From: SFJ001 sp045118955
GTDB taxonomy: Bacteria; Bacillota; Clostridia; Oscillospirales; Ruminococcaceae
Length of the DNA: 9,543 nt
Reading direction: 5' to 3'
NCBI GenBank assembly: GCA_045118955.1
Contig: JBGVKB010000025.1
Location: forward strand, 1 to 9,543
Position numbers and translations under genes: made by a program. Under the pieces are notes generated by a model, which saw only the letters and a program-made list of their open reading frames with translations, had not been told where the DNA came from and did not search any database. The stretch's first letter is position 1. Each line of letters starts with the position of its first letter. Positions 5,902 through 9,543 of the stretch are shown here, piece by piece.

Positions 5902-6447
5902 ATGCCGACCAAAACCACCACCCGCCGTACCGCGGCGGGCATCCCGTACACGCTGGTGCGCGGCGGGGTGAAGAACTTCAATCTGAGGGTCTGCACCGAC
6001 GGCACCGTGCGCCTGAGCGTGCCCGCCCGGGCGACGCTGGCGCAGGCCGATGACATGGTGGCGCGGCACGCGGACTGGCTCACCGCGCGGCTTGGCGAGC
6101 TGCGGCAGCGCGGCGAAGCGCCCCTGCCGGACAGGGCGGCGGCGCTGGCGCTGTTCACGGCGGTGAGCGAGCGGTACTACCCGCTGTTCGCCGAGGTGCT
6201 GGGGGGCGAGCGCCCCGAGCTGCGGGTGCGGGACATGAAGAGCCGCTGGGGAGTGTGCGCCCCCGGCAAACGCCGCATCACGCTGGCACTGCGCCTGGCC
6301 GCCCGCCCCCTGGAGCAGGTGGAATATGTGGTGCTGCACGAATACTGCCACTTTGTCCACCCGGACCACCAGGCGGGGTTCTGGGCGCTGATGACCCGCC
6401 TGATGCCCGACTGCAAGCAGCGGAGACAGGCGTTAAGGCGGGGGTGA
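5902..6447 (+). CDS. YgjP/M48-like zinc metallopeptidase (DUF45, SprT-like fold)
   Basis: 181 residues. The C-terminal half has the family signature: DMKSRWGVC at 111-119, then YVVLHEYCHFVHPDHQAGFW. Here His146, Glu147 and His150 form HExxH, and His156 is the likely third zinc ligand. The N-terminal part (NFNLRVCTDGTVRLSVPARA, about 25-44) is the small beta sheet typical of YgjP proteins. No signal peptide or membrane segment is visible, so it is probably cytoplasmic. Substrates of this family are unknown to me. Start: ATG 5902, 8 nt after GAGGGGG. An upstream GTG in frame at 5845 lacks a ribosome binding site and lies before the predicted transcription start. The gene is divergent from nrdD and probably monocistronic. 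Its length is shorter than the roughly 230-240 residues common in the family, though the motifs are complete. Confidence 0.9.
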   Translation: MPTKTTTRRTAAGIPYTLVRGGVKNFNLRVCTDGTVRLSVPARATLAQADDMVARHADWLTARLGELRQRGEAPLPDRAAALALFTAVSERYYPLFAEVLGGERPELRVRDMKSRWGVCAPGKRRITLALRLAARPLEQVEYVVLHEYCHFVHPDHQAGFWALMTRLMPDCKQRRQALRRG

Positions 6448-6600
6448 GGGTCGGGAGCTGCGGCGGTGCAGCCGCCCCTCTGCCACAGCAACGCCCCCCG
6501 CGCAGAGCGCGGCCTTCCCCCAAAAAACCAACGATATCACTTTTTCATCCAAAAGCGTGCTATAAGTAAAACTTATACAGCGCCCATTGGAAATGCAATA
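6448..6600. other. Intergenic stretch after the metallopeptidase: two hairpins, no gene
   Basis: GGCGG/CCGCC (near 6462-6476) and CCGCGC-AGA-GCGCGG (6498-6512) are small GC-rich hairpins. Neither has a plus-strand T-run, so no convincing terminator is visible for the metallopeptidase gene. An open frame through here lacks a ribosome binding site and family features. Confidence 0.4.
6561..6577. repeat. Perfect 7-3-7 inverted repeat, operator-like
   Basis: TATAAGT, AAA, ACTTATA: a perfect AT-rich dyad about 48 bp upstream of the -35 of the T-box promoter, in otherwise GC-rich DNA. No T-run follows it, so a DNA-binding site is more likely than a terminator. The protein is unknown. Confidence 0.5.
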
Positions 6601-6624
6601 AACCGGGACACACCCCCAAACCGA

Positions 6625-6653
6625 TTGACAAATCACGAATACACTGCTAGAAT
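6625..6653 (+). promoter_or_regulatory. Promoter of the T-box/ABC transporter operon
   Basis: TTGACA (6625-6630) is a perfect -35. A 17-bp spacer ends in TGC, followed by TAGAAT (6648-6653, 5 of 6). The TGn extension adds weight. Transcription would start near 6660, about 64 nt before T-box stem I. Confidence 0.85.
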
Positions 6654-6723
6654 TTGTACAAAATCCCCTGCATATCATCAGTTTGACGAGTTAAAGCGTT
6701 TGAGCGGAACTCAGTAACCCCGC

Positions 6724-6974
6724 CCCGCATCTGCAGAGAGCTGCCGGTTCGGTGCAAGGCAGTGGTGCAGGCCGGGTGAATTCCTTCCGCGATGCTGTGG
6801 GCTGAAGGCCGCAAGGCTGGGTAGGCTCTACCGGCGGCGGGCCGTTATCCCCGCGAGGGTGTGCGCGCGCACCCGCCGAGGCCCGCGCCGCGAGACGCGG
6901 GCAAAGCAGAGTGGTACCACGGCGTTTTCCACCGTCCCTGCTTCCCCCTTGCCGGGGGAGGCGGGGGCGTTTTT
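6724..6974 (+). promoter_or_regulatory. T-box leader (tRNA-sensing riboswitch), probable Phe specifier TTC
   Basis: Stem I base: 6724-6729 pairs with 6796-6801, and GCA 6733-6735 with TGC 6793-6795. The k-turn motif AGAGAG (6735-6740) faces GA (6791-6792). The upper helix is CCGG 6744-6747 with CCGG 6772-6775, capped by GGTGCAAGGC. At the usual specifier position after GTGAA stands TTC (6781-6783), followed by 7 nt and the GA. Stem II/IIA elements include hairpin 6820-6832, helix 6837-6843/6880-6886 and the conserved CCGTTATC (6842-6849). Hairpin 6888-6900 fits stem III. The T-box proper is AGAGTGGTACCACGG (6908-6922; consensus AGGGTGGTACCGCG), with bulge TGGTACC. Antiterminator helices are 6905-6911 with 6936-6942 (one A-C mismatch) and 6919-6922 with 6932-6935. 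The TGGT would pair with ACCA, implying discriminator A. Uncharged cognate tRNA should favour antitermination of the transporter genes. Confidence 0.92.
6933..6974 (+). terminator. T-box intrinsic terminator
   Basis: 6933-6948 pairs with 6954-6969, with a CCCCC/GGGGG core, a few G-T pairs and a 5-nt loop. It is followed directly by TTTTTATTT. Its left arm (6933-6942) is also the right arm of the antiterminator, so the two folds exclude each other. Confidence 0.9.
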
Positions 6975-7032
6975 ATTTGTACCTCACGCGGCCGCGGCCG
7001 TGTCCGGAATAGAAAAAAAGGAGCATTCTACG

Positions 7033-7968
7033 ATGAAAAAGATGATCTCTCTGGTTCTGGCTCTGGCCCTGTGCCTGAGCGTCTGCCTGATGACCGCCTG
7101 CGGCGGCAGCGCCGAGGCCGATTACACCGTGGGCGTGTGCCAGCTCATGGAGCATGAGTCGCTGGACAAGGCCACCCAGGGCTTTGTGGACGCGCTGAAC
7201 GCCGAGATGAAGGCCGCCGGCAAGACCGTGGCCATCGACGCGCAGGTGGCCGGCGAGGCCAACCTCTGCACCACCGTCGTCAACACCTTCACCGCCAAGA
7301 ACGTTGACCTCATTATGGCCAACGCCACCCCCGCCCTGCTGGCGGCGGCCAACGCCACCACCCAGAACGGCATCCCCGTGCTGGGCACCTCGGTCACCGA
7401 CTATGCCGACACCTTCGCGGGCAACATCCCCGCCAACGTGTCCGGCACCTCCGACGCGGTGCCCTTTGACGAGCAGGCCCAGATGATGATCGACACGCTG
7501 GGTCTGGTCTCCGGCGACGTGGTGGGCGTGCTGTACTGCACCAACGAGTCCAACTCCCTGATCCAGTACGAGGCCGTCAAGGCGCTGTTTGAGGCCGAGG
7601 GCATCGTGGTCAACGCCTACACCTTCTCCGAGACCACCGAGCTGCAGGCGCTGGTCAACTCCGCGGTCAGCGAGATCAAGGCCCTGTACGTCCCCTCCGA
7701 CAACACCGTGGCGCAGAATGACTCCATCGTGGGCACCATCTGCACCGAGAAGGGCATCCCCGTGTTCACCAGCTACGGCGGCGCGGTGTGCTACGCCAGC
7801 CTGGCCATCGACTACTACGCGCTGGGCGAGGAGACCGGCCGCATGGCGGCTCAGGTGCTGCTGAACGGCGTCAGCCCCGCCGACATCCAGATCGCCACCC
7901 TGACCCCCTCGGTGGTGTACAACGAGGAGCTGTGCGGCCAGCTCGGCATCGCCGTGCCCGCCAACTGA
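7033..7968 (+). CDS. ABC transporter substrate-binding lipoprotein (COG2984/PF04392 family)
   Basis: 311 residues. Begins MKKMISLVLALALCLSVCLMTAC: a charged start, hydrophobic core and lipobox-like LMTA-Cys23, so a lipoprotein on the outer face of the membrane (Met at -3 is slightly unusual). The mature part has YTVGVCQLMEHESLDKATQG (31-50), typical of the COG2984 family, followed by a periplasmic-binding-protein-like fold in two lobes. Members of this family in streptococci (TrpX) bind tryptophan, and many others are unassigned. The substrate here is inferred to be an aromatic amino acid, perhaps phenylalanine, from the T-box. Start: ATG 7033 with AAGGAG 9 nt upstream. The frame extends upstream into the T-box leader but is not coding there. 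First gene of a three-gene operon; the permease follows after 18 nt. Confidence 0.93.
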   Translation: MKKMISLVLALALCLSVCLMTACGGSAEADYTVGVCQLMEHESLDKATQGFVDALNAEMKAAGKTVAIDAQVAGEANLCTTVVNTFTAKNVDLIMANATPALLAAANATTQNGIPVLGTSVTDYADTFAGNIPANVSGTSDAVPFDEQAQMMIDTLGLVSGDVVGVLYCTNESNSLIQYEAVKALFEAEGIVVNAYTFSETTELQALVNSAVSEIKALYVPSDNTVAQNDSIVGTICTEKGIPVFTSYGGAVCYASLAIDYYALGEETGRMAAQVLLNGVSPADIQIATLTPSVVYNEELCGQLGIAVPAN

Positions 7969-7986
7969 TCCGAAACGAGGTAACAC

Positions 7987-8919
7987 ATGGCATTTCTGAA
8001 CGCACTCCCCGGCGCGGTGGCGGAGGGTCTCATCTGGGGCCTGATGGCCATCGGCGTCTATGTGGCTTATAAAATTCTGGAGATCGCCGACCTGACGGTG
8101 GACGGTTCCATCTGCACCGGCGCCTGCGTGTGCGCGGTGCTCATCACCGGCGGTGTGCCCGCGTGGCTCAGCGTGCTGCTGGCCTTCGCGGCGGGCGCGC
8201 TGGCGGGGGTGGTCACCGGCCTGCTGCACACCGCGCTGGGCATCCCGTCCATTCTGGCGGGCATCCTCACCCAGCTCATTCTGTACTCGGTGAATCTGGC
8301 TATTTTGGGCGGCCGTTCGCTGATTTCCTTCGTGGGCGGTCAGCACCCGCTGCTGCTCTCCATGAGCAACAACCCCATGGCCATCGTCACCGCCGGGTGC
8401 ATCGTGGCGGCGGTCATCGTGGGGCTGTGGCTGTTCTTCTACACCGAGCTGGGTCTGACCATCAAGTCCACCGGCGACAACCCGGACATGAGCCGCGCCC
8501 AGGGCGTGGATGTGAGCTTCAACAAGGTGCTGGGTCTGGCGGTGTCCAACGGCATCGTGGCGATGGCGGGCGCGCTGCTGGCCCAGTACAAAGGCTCCGC
8601 CAACATCAACGACGGCCGCGGTGCCATCGTCATCGGTCTGGCGGCCATCTTCATCGGCCTGTCGGTCTCGCTGAAGATCCGTCCCAACTTTGTGTGCAGC
8701 ATGATCGGCGTGGTGGGCGGCGGCATCGTCTACTACATCATCTACAACTTTGTGGTGCTGATGGGTCTCAAGACCGACTATCTGAAGATGCTCTCCGCCC
8801 TGATCGTGGTGCTGTTCCTCGCGGTGCCCTACCTGAAGGGGGAGTACTTCTCCAAAAGCCCGGTGCCCCCCATGATGCCCGCCGAGCCGGGCGCGAACGG
8901 AGGTGAGGGCCATGCTTAA
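7987..8919 (+). CDS. ABC transporter permease (COG4120/BPD_transp_2 family)
   Basis: 310 residues, strongly hydrophobic with about eight or nine membrane spans. Hallmarks are EGLIWGLMAIGVYVAYKILE at 13-32 and IADLTVDGSICTGA at 33-46. A coupling-loop-like stretch reads LGLTIKSTGDNPDMSRAQGV (about 156-175). These match the branched-chain/ribose-type permease fold used with COG2984 binding proteins. It forms the membrane channel with the ATPase encoded next. Start: ATG 7987 after CGAGG (7976-7980). The C-terminal tail (about 290-310) is Pro/Gly-rich and hydrophilic. The stop overlaps the start of the ATPase gene by 8 nt, consistent with translational coupling. A single permease gene implies a homodimer. 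Confidence 0.93.
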   Translation: MAFLNALPGAVAEGLIWGLMAIGVYVAYKILEIADLTVDGSICTGACVCAVLITGGVPAWLSVLLAFAAGALAGVVTGLLHTALGIPSILAGILTQLILYSVNLAILGGRSLISFVGGQHPLLLSMSNNPMAIVTAGCIVAAVIVGLWLFFYTELGLTIKSTGDNPDMSRAQGVDVSFNKVLGLAVSNGIVAMAGALLAQYKGSANINDGRGAIVIGLAAIFIGLSVSLKIRPNFVCSMIGVVGGGIVYYIIYNFVVLMGLKTDYLKMLSALIVVLFLAVPYLKGEYFSKSPVPPMMPAEPGANGGEGHA

Positions 8920-9543
8920 GATCACCAACCTGCAAAAGACCTTCAACCCCGGCACGGTGAACGCCAAGGCGGCGCTGACCGGCCTGAACCTGACCATCGC
9001 CGAGGGGCAGTTCGTCACGGTCATCGGCGGCAACGGCGCGGGCAAGTCCACCATGCTGAACGCCATCGCCGGCGTGTGGAAGCCCGACTACGGCACCATC
9101 GAGATCGACGGGGTGGACGTGACCGCCATGCCCGAGCACAAGCGCGCCTACCTGCTGGGTCGGGTGTTTCAGGACCCCATGAAGGGCACTGCCCCGGACA
9201 TGGAGATCGCGGAAAATCTGGCCATCGCCGCCCGCCGCGGCACCAAGCGGCGGCTGGTGTGGGGCGTGCGCAAGGCCGAGCGGCAGAAGTACCGGGAGCT
9301 GCTGGCCGAGCTGGATCTGGGCCTTGAGGACCGGCTGTCCGGCAAGGTGGGCCTGCTGTCCGGCGGCCAGCGCCAGGCGCTGACCCTGCTGATGGCCACC
9401 CTGAAGCGCCCCAAGCTGCTGCTTCTGGACGAGCATACCGCCGCGCTGGACCCCAAGACCGCCGCCAAGGTGCTGGCGCTCACCGACAAACTGGTGACCG
9501 AAAACCACCTGACCACCCTGATGATCACCCACAATATGCACGA
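8912..9543 (+). CDS. ABC transporter ATP-binding protein (COG1101-type), cut by window end
   Basis: The first 210 codons are visible; the gene runs off the right edge. Motifs in order: Walker A GGNGAGKST (39-47), Q-loop VFQDP with Gln87, signature LLSGGQRQ (148-155), Walker B LLLLDE with Glu174, D-loop AALD (177-180) and H-loop His207 (ITHNMH). It powers import through the upstream permease. Start: ATG 8912 with GGAGGTGAG (8899-8907) just upstream, inside the permease gene. Nothing is broken in the visible part. The sequence is typical of the ATPases paired with COG2984/COG4120 partners. Confidence 0.95.
   Translation, partial: MLKITNLQKTFNPGTVNAKAALTGLNLTIAEGQFVTVIGGNGAGKSTMLNAIAGVWKPDYGTIEIDGVDVTAMPEHKRAYLLGRVFQDPMKGTAPDMEIAENLAIAARRGTKRRLVWGVRKAERQKYRELLAELDLGLEDRLSGKVGLLSGGQRQALTLLMATLKRPKLLLLDEHTAALDPKTAAKVLALTDKLVTENHLTTLMITHNMH

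Noticed and set aside
6466..6717. 83-codon ORF in the leader before the T-box
   Set aside because: No ribosome binding site or recognisable family; it spans the dyad and the operon promoter.
6798..6800. TGG as a tryptophan specifier codon
   Set aside because: It lies in the base helix of stem I, 3' of the k-turn GA, not at the specifier position, and TGGT in the T-box bulge does not fit the G discriminator of tRNA-Trp.
6973..9066. 697-codon minus-strand open frame across the ABC operon
   Set aside because: Shadow of three clear plus-strand genes; His/Gly/Val/Gln-rich, with no motif or plausible ribosome binding site.

Overview
The window is GC-rich (strongly GC3-biased codons, AGGAGG-type Shine-Dalgarno sites, TGn-extended -10 promoters). 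It carries a class III (oxygen-sensitive) ribonucleotide reductase locus, a T-box leader and a CmpB-type membrane protein. Together these suggest a strictly anaerobic, high-GC member of the Clostridia, most like gut Oscillospiraceae/Ruminococcaceae. The taxonomic call is inference; no rRNA or other phylogenetic marker is present.

Layout. (1) 31-1335, minus: Y-family DNA polymerase (dinB). (2) 1493-2380, plus, divergent from dinB: a PF06541/CmpB-like polytopic membrane protein with a long coiled-coil tail. A bidirectional terminator at about 2401-2450 separates it from the convergent nrd operon. (3) 5549 down to 2476, minus: nrdD, then a 51-residue ORF carrying the NrdD glycyl-radical segment, then nrdG. 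The promoter, near 5759-5787, has a NrdR-box-like palindrome between its -35 and -10, and the leader is about 200 nt. (4) 5902-6447, plus, divergent from nrdD: a YgjP/M48-like zinc metallopeptidase. (5) 6448-7032: no gene. It holds two hairpins, a perfect 7-3-7 inverted repeat, a near-consensus promoter and a complete T-box leader with antiterminator and terminator. (6) 7033 to the window end, plus: lipoprotein substrate-binding protein, permease and ATPase of a COG2984/COG4120/COG1101-type ABC importer. The ATPase is cut by the window edge.

How the genes work together. nrdD, the small ORF and nrdG form one operon making deoxyribonucleotides without oxygen: NrdG would place the glycyl radical and NrdD carries the active site. 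The large NrdD ends after its zinc-ribbon region and lacks the usual C-terminal RVxGY segment. That segment lies on the separate 51-residue ORF, so this looks like a split glycyl-radical enzyme. The ABC importer is probably controlled by charging of a tRNA. The codon at the expected specifier position is TTC, and the T-box bulge TGGT would pair with an ACCA tRNA end. Both fit tRNA-Phe better than tRNA-Trp, although related transporters are usually described as tryptophan systems.
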